Below are positions 52,333 through 60,270 of a stretch of 64,000 nucleotides of DNA, piece after piece (position 1 is the first letter of the stretch; every line of letters begins with the position of its first letter). Made by a program: the position numbers and the translations under genes. The DNA comes from Maritimibacter sp. HL-12 (GTDB taxonomy: Bacteria > Pseudomonadota > Alphaproteobacteria > Rhodobacterales > Rhodobacteraceae). The DNA lies in contig NZ_FXBQ01000001.1 in the NCBI RefSeq assembly GCF_900177545.1, positions 186,001 through 250,000 on the forward strand, written 5' to 3'. The notes beneath the pieces were generated by a model. The model ran no database searches, had not been told where the DNA came from, and was given only the letters and a program-made list of their open reading frames with translations.

Positions 52333-53664
52333 TCACTCCTCGTCGAGCGCCTCGACGGCCTTTTCGAGGTCTTCCTTCGACACTTCCTTCTCGGTCACCG
52401 TCGCCTGTTCGAAGATGTGATCAACCACCTTGTCTTCGAAGATCGGTGCCTGGATCTGCTGGCGCATTTGGGCGTTCTGGTTGACGAAATCAAAGAAGGC
52501 ACGCTCCTGACCGGGATACTGACGGGCCTGGTTCATCACCGCTTGCGTCATCTCCGCGTCGGTCACCTCGACCTCGGCCTTGCGGCCAATCTCCGCCAGC
52601 AACAGGCCCAGCTTCACCCGGCGCTCGGCCAGCTTGGTGTGTTCCTCGGTGACCTCGGCCTCGCCGTGATCGTGGCCCTGCACCTCCGGGTGCTCCTCGT
52701 GCCAGAGCTGGTGGGCGATCTGCTTGGCCTCGGCCTCGACCAGCGACGGCGGCAGATCGAAGCTGGCGATCTCGTCGAGCTTGTCGAGCAGCCCACGCTT
52801 CATCACCGCGCGCGCAGCCCCGGTGTATTCCGCTTCCAGCCGCTCGGCGACCTGCGCCTTGAGCGCGGCCAGATCGTCGGCACCGTAGCGCTTGGCCAGA
52901 TCGTCGTCGATCTCGGCAGCTTTCGGGGCTTTCACGGCCTTGATCGTGCAGGAAAACACCGCTTCCCTCCCGGCCAGTTCGGCAGCGCCGTAGTCGGTCG
53001 GGAAACTCACCGTCACATCCTTTTCCTCACCCGCCTTCACGCCGACGAGCTGCTCCTCGAAGCCGGGGATGAACTGGCCCGAGCCGAGCACCAGCGGGAA
53101 ATCTTCCGCAGACCCGCCGTCAAAGGCCTCGCCGTCGATGCGACCGACGAAATCGAACACCACCTGGTCGCCGTCCTTGGCCTTGGTGCCCTTCTTGCGG
53201 TCTTCGAAGTTCTGCGCGTTTTCCGCGAGCGAGGTCAGCGCCTCGTCGATCTCGGCGTCACCGGCCTTGACCACCATCCTGTCGAGGGTCACGCCGGAGA
53301 GGTCGAGCTCGGGGATCTCGGGCAGCTTCTCGTAGGACAACTCGATGTGAACGTCCTCGCCCTCTTGCCAGTCCTCGTTGGTCATCTTGACCTCGGGCTG
53401 CATCGCCGGACGGTCGCCCGACGCCTCGAAATGGGCATTCATCGCGCCGTCGATCGTCTCTTGCAGGGCCTCGCCCAGCAGGCGTTGGCCGAACTGCTTC
53501 TTCAGCAGCGGCAGCGGCACCTTGCCCTTGCGAAAGCCCTTCATCTCGATCTCGGGACGGGCCTCCTCAAGCTTCTCGTGCACTTTGCCTTCCAGCTCCT
53601 GGGCGGTGATGATGAGCTGGTAGCCGCGCTTCAGGCCATCGTTCAGAGTCTCGGTGACAGACAT
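52333..53664 (-). CDS. tig: Trigger factor
   Basis: A ribosome-bound chaperone that meets nascent chains, with peptidyl-prolyl isomerase activity. The product is 443 residues. The ribosome-docking loop [17 protein letters not shown] lies near residues 43-59. The FKBP-type domain is near 150-240 ([20 protein letters not shown]), and the C-terminal arms follow. The ATG at 53664 is preceded by AAGGAC. ATG codons 5 and 19 codons upstream are less likely. A clear terminator follows. Confidence 0.96.
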   Translation of the reverse strand: MSVTETLNDGLKRGYQLIITAQELEGKVHEKLEEARPEIEMKGFRKGKVPLPLLKKQFGQRLLGEALQETIDGAMNAHFEASGDRPAMQPEVKMTNEDWQEGEDVHIELSYEKLPEIPELDLSGVTLDRMVVKAGDAEIDEALTSLAENAQNFEDRKKGTKAKDGDQVVFDFVGRIDGEAFDGGSAEDFPLVLGSGQFIPGFEEQLVGVKAGEEKDVTVSFPTDYGAAELAGREAVFSCTIKAVKAPKAAEIDDDLAKRYGADDLAALKAQVAERLEAEYTGAARAVMKRGLLDKLDEIASFDLPPSLVEAEAKQIAHQLWHEEHPEVQGHDHGEAEVTEEHTKLAERRVKLGLLLAEIGRKAEVEVTDAEMTQAVMNQARQYPGQERAFFDFVNQNAQMRQQIQAPIFEDKVVDHIFEQATVTEKEVSKEDLEKAVEALDEE

Positions 53665-54113
53665 CGTTTGGTCCTTCATCTCGTCGGGCGCGGCGCCCCT
53701 GCGACGCGCGTGAAAATTCACGCCCTTCTATGGGCCACGGTCGCGCGTGGCAAGGGGTGCAAGGGGTGAATCGAGCCGCACGGCCACAAAGCGGGGCGGT
53801 TCTTGCCGGGTGTCGGCCGAGTGCCTGCCTCAAGGGCGGCTTTCGATCCCGTCCGGGCCAAGGTCGCAGGCCTCGGCGGCCCCCGTCACCTGCTCGAAGT
53901 TCGCCGTCAGATCGAACGAGGCCCATCGGACAAACCGCCCACGGGCTGTCGTCAAGGGAGGGCCGGTCGACCCGGCCATCGCCGTTGCTGTCCCGGCCCA
54001 ACCCCCATTTGGCAGTCGGCGCTGCCGCTGGAAGGTCGGGGCACCCTCTCGGCGGATTTGCTTTCGCAAATCGCCTGTCGGGGCACAGATTTTGCCCTTG
54101 GCAAAACCGGGCT
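53665..54113. other. Gene-free stretch between tig and tRNA-Leu
   Basis: No supported gene. Open frames here are either uninterrupted by chance or read through the tRNA. It must contain the tig promoter, which I cannot place. The right part holds two hairpins (54051-54106). A direct repeat GCAAGGGGT occurs twice near 53751-53768. Confidence 0.5.
54051..54106 (-). repeat. Pair of hairpins downstream of tRNA-Leu
   Basis: Hairpin 1: GATTTGC (54055-54061) with GCAAATC (54066-54072), four-base loop reading GAAA on the minus strand, flanked by GGC and GCC. Hairpin 2: TTTTGCC (54090-54096) with GGCAAAA (54100-54106), three-base loop. The pair is reached by transcription leaving the tRNA and could stop or process it, but no T-tract follows. 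Confidence 0.6.
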
Positions 54114-54198
54114 TGGTGCGGGTGAAGGGACTCGAACCCCCACGCCTTGCGGCGCCAGAACCTAAATCTGGTGCGTCTACCAGTTCCGCCACACCCGC
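54114..54198 (-). tRNA. tRNA-Leu (anticodon TAG)
   Basis: An 85-base cloverleaf. The acceptor stem is GCGGGTG (54192-54198) paired with CACCCGC (54118-54124), then A and an encoded CCA. The D-arm contains GGAACTGGTAGAC. The anticodon arm CCAGA, TTTAGGT, TCTGG has TAG at positions 34-36. The long variable arm (GCGCCGCAAGGCGT) is that of a class II tRNA, and GGTTCGAGTCC is the T-arm. The UAG anticodon reads CUN leucine codons. Surrounding sequence shows no integrase or attachment duplication. Confidence 0.97.
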
Positions 54199-54347
54199 AC
54201 GCGGCGCGGTTTAGCACCCGTCCGGCGCGCGCGCGAGGGGGATTGTGGGGTCCACCGGGCAAAACCCGGCAAAAAACGGATGCGGTTAACGGTTTTTTGG
54301 GCTAGCCTGTGAGAAAAAAGAAAACAGGCACATTGAGCAGGTATCCC

Positions 54348-54851
54348 ATGTCCCAGGCTTCTTCCGGGCAGGCGCGGTCATTCCGCGTTGCAATACCGTC
54401 TTGCCGTTCGGGCCTCGCCCCCGGCACCGGCGTTCTGACCACCGATGGCGAATTGCCGGTCGAGTTCCTCGAACCCGGCGACAAGGTCGTCACCTATGAC
54501 CGGGGCGCGATCCCGCTTGCCCGGATCGTCACCCGGATCGTGCCGCGCGCGGAGGTGGTGCGGGTGCGCCCCTCGGTGCTCGATCCGATCGGCGCCGGGC
54601 GCGATTTCCTGATCTCGGCGCACACCCGGCTCCTGCTGCGCGATTGGCGCGCCCCGGCGTTGTTCGGCAAGCCCAGCGCGCTGGTGGAATTTGCCCGCCT
54701 TGCCGATGGTGCGCATATCGCCCGGCTCGGCGGCGAGGGCACGCTGCGACTGTTCCAGTTGCATTTCGACGATTGCCAGCACCTCGTCCAGATCGCCGGC
54801 GGCCGATACCGGGTGGTGAGTGCCCGGATGCCCGCGCGCGCCCGCGCCTGA
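54348..54851 (+). CDS. Hint-domain protein, degenerate nucleophile
   Basis: 167 residues. LAPGTGVLTTDGELPVEFLE, then PGDKVVTYDRGAIPLARIV, is the start of a Hint (hedgehog/intein) domain, of the type common in Rhodobacteraceae. DFLISAHTRLLLRDWRAPAL carries the His region. At the canonical nucleophile position, directly before the LAPGT segment, there is Gly rather than Cys; a Cys lies three residues earlier. No exported passenger domain follows, and the chain ends soon after DDCQHLVQIAGG. It may be an inactive or non-splicing form. It follows the tRNA-Leu gene divergently. Confidence 0.75.
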   Translation: MSQASSGQARSFRVAIPSCRSGLAPGTGVLTTDGELPVEFLEPGDKVVTYDRGAIPLARIVTRIVPRAEVVRVRPSVLDPIGAGRDFLISAHTRLLLRDWRAPALFGKPSALVEFARLADGAHIARLGGEGTLRLFQLHFDDCQHLVQIAGGRYRVVSARMPARARA

Positions 54852-54860
54852 GCGGCCCGG

Positions 54861-55322
54861 TCAGAGCGGCAGCGCGGTGCTGAACTTGATCTCCTCCATC
54901 GAGAGCAAGGCGGTGACGTTGAAGATCTTCACCTCCGAGATCAGCGCCTGGTAGAAGGCATCATAGGCGCGGGCGTTCTTGACCCGGACTTTCAGGATAT
55001 AGTCGATCTCGCCCGCCAGCCGGTGCGCTTCCATCACCTCGGGCCGCGCCTTGAGCGCGCGCAGGAAGGCGGCCTGCCACTCCGCCTCGTGCTCGGAGGT
55101 GCGTACCAGAACGAAGAAACAGGCATCGAACCCGAGCTTCTCGGCGTCCACGATCACCGTTTGCGGGCCGATCACGCCCGCCTCGCGCATCTTGCGAATC
55201 CGGTTCCAGACCGGGGTTTTCGACGAGCCGACTTTCTCGGCAATGGCGTCGAGCGACTGGCTGGCATCGACCTGCAGCTCGGCGAGGATTTTTCGGTCGA
55301 TCGTGTCGAGGCGCGGTTCCAT
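54861..55322 (-). CDS. Lrp/AsnC-family transcriptional regulator
   Basis: 153 residues. The N-terminal helix-turn-helix is seen in LDTIDRKILAELQVDASQSL and VGSSKTPVWNRIRKMREAGV. The C-terminal ligand domain (AsnC/RAM) includes FVLVRTSEHEAEWQAAFLR and EIDYILKVRVKNARAYDAF. It is divergent from the sulfur assimilation operon across 152 bases, a position that predicts control of that operon, perhaps in response to cysteine or another amino acid. An inverted repeat ATTGG/CCAAT at 55349-55371 is a candidate site. Confidence 0.9.
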   Translation of the reverse strand: MEPRLDTIDRKILAELQVDASQSLDAIAEKVGSSKTPVWNRIRKMREAGVIGPQTVIVDAEKLGFDACFFVLVRTSEHEAEWQAAFLRALKARPEVMEAHRLAGEIDYILKVRVKNARAYDAFYQALISEVKIFNVTALLSMEEIKFSTALPL

Positions 55323-55348
55323 CCTTCATGTCTCCCTTTCGGTGGAGC

Positions 55349-55371
55349 ATTGGTTCTACCCAACCGCCAAT
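55349..55371. promoter_or_regulatory. Candidate operator between the Lrp-type gene and the cys operon
   Basis: ATTGG (55349-55353) and CCAAT (55367-55371) are inverted, with an inner GGTT and AACC pair. Lrp-type regulators bind symmetric AT-containing sites of about this size. It lies 27 bases from the regulator start. Confidence 0.35.
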
Positions 55372-55474
55372 GGCGAAACAACGTCCTTTTTCGCTGCGGA
55401 TACTGGTGCAATACAGGGACATTGTTCTATTTTTTTGGTCGAAGCAAGATACCAAGCGAACCGGAGACAGACCC

Positions 55475-55780
55475 ATGGCCAAAGGATTTCGCCCCGGCCT
55501 CGTCAGCGCCAACGACCTGATCACCGGCGCGGTGATCTACCTCGCGTCCGACGATTCCTGGGTGGCACGGCCCGAAGATGCCGACCTGATCACCGACGAG
55601 GCCCGGGCCGCAACCCGGCTGGCGCACATCGAGGCCCAACCCGGCCGCGCCGTCGGGGCCTATATCGCACCGGCCGAGCCGGGCGCATCCGGCCCCCGGC
55701 CCGCCCATATCCGCGAACACTTCCGCGCCAGCGGCCCCTCGGCACCGGCGCGGGCAAGCTGGGGGGAAAACCATGCTTGA
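55475..55780 (+). CDS. DUF2849 small protein of the sulfite reductase operon
   Basis: 101 residues: FRPGLVSANDLITGAVIYLA, then DDSWVARPEDADLITDEARA and GAYIAPAEPG. This is the DUF2849 pattern, a family found almost only beside alphaproteobacterial sulfite reductase genes. Its role is not established. GGAGACAGAC precedes the ATG at 55475. It overlaps cysI by eight bases. In related genomes the preceding gene is usually siroheme synthase cysG, absent here. Confidence 0.87.
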   Translation: MAKGFRPGLVSANDLITGAVIYLASDDSWVARPEDADLITDEARAATRLAHIEAQPGRAVGAYIAPAEPGASGPRPAHIREHFRASGPSAPARASWGENHA

Positions 55781-57413
55781 CGGTCACGACTACCTCACCC
55801 GCCGGGTCGAGGAATTTCGCACACAGGTGGCGCGCCGGATCGACGGATCGCTGACCGAGGAGGAGTTTCGCCCGCTCAGGCTGATGAACGGGCTCTACCT
55901 CCAGCTTCACGCCTACATGCTGCGGGTCGCCCTGCCCTATGGCAGCCTGCGCCCCGACCAGTTACGCGCGCTGGCCGAGATTTCCGAGCGCTGGGACAGG
56001 GGCTACGGCCATTTCACCACCCGCCAGAACATCCAGTTCAACTGGCCCCGGCTGGTCGACGTGCCCGACATGCTGGCGCGGCTCGCAGAGGTTGGATTGC
56101 ACGCGATCCAGACCTCGGGCAACACCATCCGCAACGTCACCGCCGACCCCTTCGCCGGAGCAGGCGCGGGCGAGGTCGCCGATCCGCGCCCGGTGGCCGA
56201 GCTGATCCGGCTGTGGTCGACCGATCACCCCGAGTTCCAGTTCCTGCCACGCAAGTTCAAGATCGCGGTCACCGGCGCGCCGGAAGACCGCGCGATCACC
56301 GCCGCCAACGATATCGGCGTCCGGATCGTCGAGAAAGACGGCGAACGCGGCTACCGGGTTCTCGCCGGCGGCGGGCTCGGGCGCACCCCTTTTGTCGGGC
56401 AAGTGCTGCGCGACTTCCTGCCCGAAGCCGATCTGCTGCCCTATCTCGAAGCCGTGCTCGGCAGCTACAACCTCGCCGGCCGGCGCGACAACAAGTACAA
56501 GGCGCGGATCAAGATCACCCTGCAGGAACAAGGCCTCGCGGCATTCACCGCCGAGGTCGAACGCCGGTTCGCGGCGCTGCGGCCGAGCTTTTCCGGAGCC
56601 GACCGGCAGGTGCTCGCCGAACTGCGCACCCGCTTCGCGGCACCCGGCTTCGCCGCGCGCAGCACCGCGACCTTCGATGAGGCCCGCACCGCCGATCCGG
56701 TGTTTCGGGCCTGGGCCGACATCAACCTGCGCGCCCACCAGCGCGCCGACCACGCGATCGCGATCATCTCGCTGAAACCCGTGGGCGGCGTGCCGGGCGA
56801 CGCCAGCGCCGCGCAGATGCGCGTGGTGGCCGATCTGGCCGAACGGTTCGGCCATGGCGATATCCGCGCCGGTCTCGATCAGAACCTGATCCTGCCGCAT
56901 GTCCACCGCGCCGATCTGCCCGCGCTGCACGCCGGCTTGCGCGAAGCCGGGCTGGCCACCGCCAATGCCGGGCTGGGCACCGACATCGTCGCCTGCCCCG
57001 GTCTCGATTACTGCTCGCTCGCCACTGCCCGCTCGATCCCGGTTGCGCAGGAGATCGCCCGGCGGATCGAAGACATCGCGGCCGAAACCGGACCGCTCAA
57101 CATCCGGATTTCCGGCTGCATCAACGCCTGCGGCCACCACCATCTTGGCGATATCGGCATTCTCGGGCTCGAGAAGGCCGGGGCCGAGAGCTACCAGGTC
57201 ACGCTCGGCGGACGGCCGGGCACCGACATGGCGATTGGCCGCCGCACCGGGCCCGGCTTCGGGGCCGACGAGATCGTGCCCGCGATCGACCGTGCAGTGC
57301 GCGCCAGCCTTGCCCTGCGCCTGCCCGGCGAAACCTTTGCCGAGACGCTTGCGCGGACCGGGCCGGACCCCTTCGTTGCCGCGCTCTACGAGGAGACATC
57401 AGATGCCGTTTGA
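55773..57413 (+). CDS. cysI: Nitrite/sulfite reductase hemoprotein
   Basis: It reduces sulfite to sulfide with six electrons, using siroheme and a [4Fe-4S] cluster. The product is 546 residues. The cluster ligands are Cys408, Cys414, Cys449 and Cys453 in ACPGLDYCSLATA and GCINACGHHHLGDIG. The N-terminal half has HFTTRQNIQFNWP, with the siroheme-binding Arg. Assignment to sulfite rather than nitrite reduction rests on the neighbouring cysH. cysH begins 11 bases before its stop. Confidence 0.94.
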   Translation: MLDGHDYLTRRVEEFRTQVARRIDGSLTEEEFRPLRLMNGLYLQLHAYMLRVALPYGSLRPDQLRALAEISERWDRGYGHFTTRQNIQFNWPRLVDVPDMLARLAEVGLHAIQTSGNTIRNVTADPFAGAGAGEVADPRPVAELIRLWSTDHPEFQFLPRKFKIAVTGAPEDRAITAANDIGVRIVEKDGERGYRVLAGGGLGRTPFVGQVLRDFLPEADLLPYLEAVLGSYNLAGRRDNKYKARIKITLQEQGLAAFTAEVERRFAALRPSFSGADRQVLAELRTRFAAPGFAARSTATFDEARTADPVFRAWADINLRAHQRADHAIAIISLKPVGGVPGDASAAQMRVVADLAERFGHGDIRAGLDQNLILPHVHRADLPALHAGLREAGLATANAGLGTDIVACPGLDYCSLATARSIPVAQEIARRIEDIAAETGPLNIRISGCINACGHHHLGDIGILGLEKAGAESYQVTLGGRPGTDMAIGRRTGPGFGADEIVPAIDRAVRASLALRLPGETFAETLARTGPDPFVAALYEETSDAV

Positions 57414-58128
57414 AGCCCCTGCCCGCAGCGCCGCCGAGACCACGGCGGACGAGATCAACGCCCGTTTCGGGCCAAAAGACGCCTGCGGCGTGATCGCCCA
57501 TGCCCTGACCCATCACGGCAGGATCGCGCTGGTCTCGTCCTTCGGGGCGGAATCGGTGGTGCTTCTGCACATGGCCGCCAGCATCGACCGGGCGGTGCCG
57601 GTGTTGTTCGTCAACACCGGGATGCTGATGGCTGAAACCCCGGCCTACCAGGCCCGGGTGGCCGAGCGGCTCGGGCTTTCCAACCTGCAGGTCGTCAAAC
57701 CCGATCCGGTGGCGCTGCTCACCCGCGACACCGACGGGCTCCTGCACCTCGCCGATACCGACGGCTGCTGCGCCCTGCGCAAGACCGAGCCGTTGGCCCG
57801 CGCGCTCGCCCCGTTCGACGGCTGGATCACCGGGCGCAAGCGAATCCACGGCGGCCAGCGCGTGGCGCTCGACCTGGCCGAGACCGATGGCGCGCGGCTC
57901 AAGCTCAACCCGCTGGCGCACTGGTCGTCGCGCGAGATCGCCACCTACATGGCGGCGCATGACCTGCCCCGGCATCCGCTGGAGGCCAAGGGCTTCACCT
58001 CGATCGGCTGTGCGCCCTGCACCTCGCCCGCGCGGCCGGGCGAAAGCCCGCGCGCAGGCCGCTGGCGCGGTGCCGACAAGACCGAATGCGGGATACATTT
58101 CATAAACGGAAAGGCAGTGCGGACATGA
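57403..58128 (+). CDS. cysH: Phosphoadenylyl/adenylyl-sulfate reductase
   Basis: It reduces activated sulfate to sulfite with thioredoxin-type electrons. The product is 241 residues. LVSSFGAESVVLLHMAA is the nucleotide-binding P-loop region. Cys122-Cys123 and Cys203/Cys206 (IGCAPCTSPARPGE) are the four cluster ligands of the APS-reducing type, and Cys229 in ECGIH is the catalytic nucleophile. The cluster cysteines suggest APS rather than PAPS as substrate. It overlaps cysI, and the DUF934 gene overlaps it (ATGA). Confidence 0.94.
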   Translation: MPFEAPARSAAETTADEINARFGPKDACGVIAHALTHHGRIALVSSFGAESVVLLHMAASIDRAVPVLFVNTGMLMAETPAYQARVAERLGLSNLQVVKPDPVALLTRDTDGLLHLADTDGCCALRKTEPLARALAPFDGWITGRKRIHGGQRVALDLAETDGARLKLNPLAHWSSREIATYMAAHDLPRHPLEAKGFTSIGCAPCTSPARPGESPRAGRWRGADKTECGIHFINGKAVRT

Positions 58129-58544
58129 GCATCATCGTCACCGACCGCGGCTTCGGCCCGGACGACTGGACCGGCGGCTTCCAGACCCTGGAGGGCGCGC
58201 TCGCCGGGGCAGGCTGCGCCGGTTGCGCGCTCGACCTCGACCCGGTGCACGAGATCGCCGAACACCGCGAATTGCTGCTGTCCGCCCCGATGATCCGCAT
58301 CGCCTTTGCCAGCTTCGCCGACGGACGCGGCTTCACCGTGGCCCGCTCGCTCCGGCTGGCCGGCTTTGCCGGTCGGCTGCGGGCCGGGCCGGGCCTGATC
58401 AGCGATCAATACGCGATGGCGCGCCGCGCCGGGTTCGACGAGGTCGAGATCACCGACGCCCTCGCCCGGCGGCAGCCCGAAGCGCAGTGGCTGTTTCGCG
58501 CGGACTGGCGCAACTATGACCATCAGTCGCGGTTGCGTGGCTAG
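58125..58544 (+). CDS. DUF934 protein of sulfite reduction operon
   Basis: 139 residues: DDWTGGFQTLEGALAGAG, then MIRIAFASFADGRGFTVARS and RAGPGLISDQYAMARRAGFD. These match the DUF934 family, which occurs next to cysI and cysH and is annotated as possibly involved in sulfite reduction. Mechanism unknown. The ATG overlaps the cysH stop by four bases. Confidence 0.9.
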   Translation: MSIIVTDRGFGPDDWTGGFQTLEGALAGAGCAGCALDLDPVHEIAEHRELLLSAPMIRIAFASFADGRGFTVARSLRLAGFAGRLRAGPGLISDQYAMARRAGFDEVEITDALARRQPEAQWLFRADWRNYDHQSRLRG

Positions 58545-58569
58545 ACCTCAATCCCGCATTTCATATATA
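58542..58569 (+). promoter_or_regulatory. fpr: Possible promoter of fpr with overlapping inverted repeat
   Basis: TAGACC (58542-58547) and TATATA (58564-58569) are 16 bases apart. ATTTC and GAAAT flank the -10 as an inverted repeat (58558-58575). The start codon is 42 bases downstream. A weak match overall. Confidence 0.35.
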
Positions 58570-58583
58570 GGAAATCCGGAAAC

Positions 58584-58605
58584 GGCGGGGCCATTCGGCC
58601 CCGCC
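58584..58605 (+). promoter_or_regulatory. Perfect 9-bp GC hairpin directly before fpr
   Basis: GGCGGGGCC (58584-58592), loop ATTC, GGCCCCGCC (58597-58605). Only six bases separate it from the fpr ATG, where no ribosome site is visible. It could block initiation, act as an attenuator without a T-tract, or end the cys transcript partly. Confidence 0.6.
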
Positions 58606-58611
58606 ACCCTT

Positions 58612-59433
58612 ATGGATGTGAAACCCGTGACCGAGATCAAGACCAAGCCCGTGCCCACCCTGCCCGATGCCCAGACCGTGACGGAGGTCGAACACTACAC
58701 CGACCGGCTGTTCCGTTTTCGCTGTTCGCGGCCGCAGTCGCTGCGGTTTCGGTCCGGCGAATTCGTGATGATCGGACTGATGGGAGACAACGGCAAACCG
58801 CTCCTGCGGGCCTACTCGATCGCCTCGCCGTCATGGGACGAGGAACTGGAATTCTACTCGATCAAGGTGCCGGACGGCCCGCTCACCTCGAAGCTCCAGC
58901 ACATCAAGGCGGGCGACGAGATCATCCTGCGGCCCAAGCCGGTGGGCACGCTGGTGCTCGACGCGCTCCTGCCCGGCAAGCGGCTGTGGTTCTTCGCCAC
59001 CGGCACCGGCATTGCCCCCTTCGCCTCGCTGATGCGCGATCCCGACACCTTTGAGCGCTACGAAGAGGTGATCATGATGCACACCTGCCGCGACGTGGCC
59101 GAGCTGGAATATGGCCGCCACCTCGTCGAAAGTCTGCCCGACGACCCGCTGATCGGTGAATTCATCGGCGACAAGCTGAAGTATTACCCGACCACCACGC
59201 GCGAAGCCTTCCCGCGCCAGGGCCGGATCACCGATAACCTCGCCTCCGGCAAGGTCTTCGCCGATCTCGGCCTCGGCATCGACAAGCTCGATCCGGCCAC
59301 CGACCGCGGCATGATCTGCGGCTCGCTCGCCTTCAACCTCGACATGAAGGAAATCCTTGAAGGTTGGGGCCTGAACGAGGGCGCGAACTCCGAGCCAGCC
59401 GAATACGTGGTCGAGAAGGCTTTCGTCGACTGA
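58612..59433 (+). CDS. fpr: Ferredoxin/flavodoxin--NADP+ reductase
   Basis: It exchanges electrons between NADPH and ferredoxin, a plausible donor for the hemoprotein sulfite reductase. The product is 273 residues. The FAD-binding RAYSIASPSW is at 66-75 and the NADP-binding GTGIAPFASLM at 131-141. It ends with the short VEKAFVD tail of the bacterial class. The start at 58612 follows the hairpin at 58584 and lacks a visible ribosome site. Confidence 0.93.
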   Translation: MDVKPVTEIKTKPVPTLPDAQTVTEVEHYTDRLFRFRCSRPQSLRFRSGEFVMIGLMGDNGKPLLRAYSIASPSWDEELEFYSIKVPDGPLTSKLQHIKAGDEIILRPKPVGTLVLDALLPGKRLWFFATGTGIAPFASLMRDPDTFERYEEVIMMHTCRDVAELEYGRHLVESLPDDPLIGEFIGDKLKYYPTTTREAFPRQGRITDNLASGKVFADLGLGIDKLDPATDRGMICGSLAFNLDMKEILEGWGLNEGANSEPAEYVVEKAFVD

Positions 59434-59479
59434 CCTTGGCGGGCCGGGGCGATCCCCGCCCTGCTCCGCTGCCCAAAAA

Positions 59480-59510
59480 GACAAACCCCCGCCAAGGCGG
59501 GGGTTTTTTC
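59480..59510. terminator. Bidirectional terminator between fpr and infC
   Basis: AACCCCCGCC (59484-59493), loop AA, GGCGGGGGTT (59496-59505), then TTTT on the plus strand. On the minus strand the stem is followed by TTTGTCTTTTT, so it can end both converging transcripts. Confidence 0.9.
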
Positions 59511-59532
59511 TTGCCGACAGGCTCGAAAGTGA

Positions 59533-60078
59533 TCAGCGCGAGATCGGACCGATCATCATGATCATCTGGCGGCCTTCCATCTTCGGCATGTTCTCGACCT
59601 TGCCGAGTTCCTTGATGTCTTCAGCCACGCGCTCAAGCAACTCGCGCCCGAGGTTCTGGTGCGCCATCTCGCGGCCGCGAAACCGCAAGGTGATCTTCAC
59701 CTTGTCGCCGTTCTCGAGAAACCGCACGACGTTGCGCATCTTGACGTCGTAGTCATGAATGTCGGTGTTCGGACGGAACTTGACCTCCTTGACCTCGATC
59801 GTCTTCTGGTTCTTGCGCGCCTCGGCCTCGCGTTTCTGGGTTTCATACTTGAACTTGCCAAAATCCATGATCTTGCAGACTGGCGGCGTCGCGTTCGGTG
59901 AAATCTCTACAAGATCAAGCCCTGCCTGATCGGCCAGTTCCCGACCGTGCTCGGGCGTGACGACGCCGAGGTTTTCGCCCTCGGCTCCGATCAACCGGAT
60001 CTCCGGGCAGCGGATGCGTTCATTGACGCGGGGGCCTGTGTCGCGCGTCGGCGGGGCATTATGGGGTCTGCGGGCTAT
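59533..60078 (-). CDS. infC: Translation initiation factor IF-3 (apparent ATA start)
   Basis: It binds the 30S subunit and checks initiation codon pairing. The product is 181 residues if it starts at the ATA codon at 60078: ATA-encoded residue, then [20 protein letters not shown]. The sequence AGGA lies eight bases upstream, which fits. No ATG, GTG or TTG exists at the expected N-terminus; a TTG at 60105 is in frame but lies before the AGGA. E. coli infC starts with AUU, and the rare codon is the basis of feedback control by IF-3. The [20 protein letters not shown] linker and [12 protein letters not shown] are conserved. Confidence 0.88.
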   Translation of the reverse strand: MARRPHNAPPTRDTGPRVNERIRCPEIRLIGAEGENLGVVTPEHGRELADQAGLDLVEISPNATPPVCKIMDFGKFKYETQKREAEARKNQKTIEVKEVKFRPNTDIHDYDVKMRNVVRFLENGDKVKITLRFRGREMAHQNLGRELLERVAEDIKELGKVENMPKMEGRQMIMMIGPISR

Positions 60079-60270
60079 GGTCGCGTTCCTTCTTCGGTTT
60101 CGCAAGGCTTCGGCTGCGGAACGTAAAGCGCCGCCCCGCCCCTTTCAAGCCGATTTCTGCCGGGGAGAAGGGACTTGGCCAACTCCCCTTGTGCTTTGCC
60201 CGCAACCGGACCACCTGAATAGGGCAGTAACGCGGGCTTGAGACAAGCCCGGACATGAAAGGACGCCAAG

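Noticed and set aside
53567-54262. Minus-strand open frames reading through tRNA-Leu (containing GGTGRRTRFRF or MAELVDAPDLGSG)
   Set aside because: These are the well-known spurious translations of a tRNA-Leu gene and its flank.
54114-54851. tRNA-Leu as an integration site with a neighbouring mobile element
   Set aside because: No integrase, no duplicated tRNA end, and ordinary genes on both sides.
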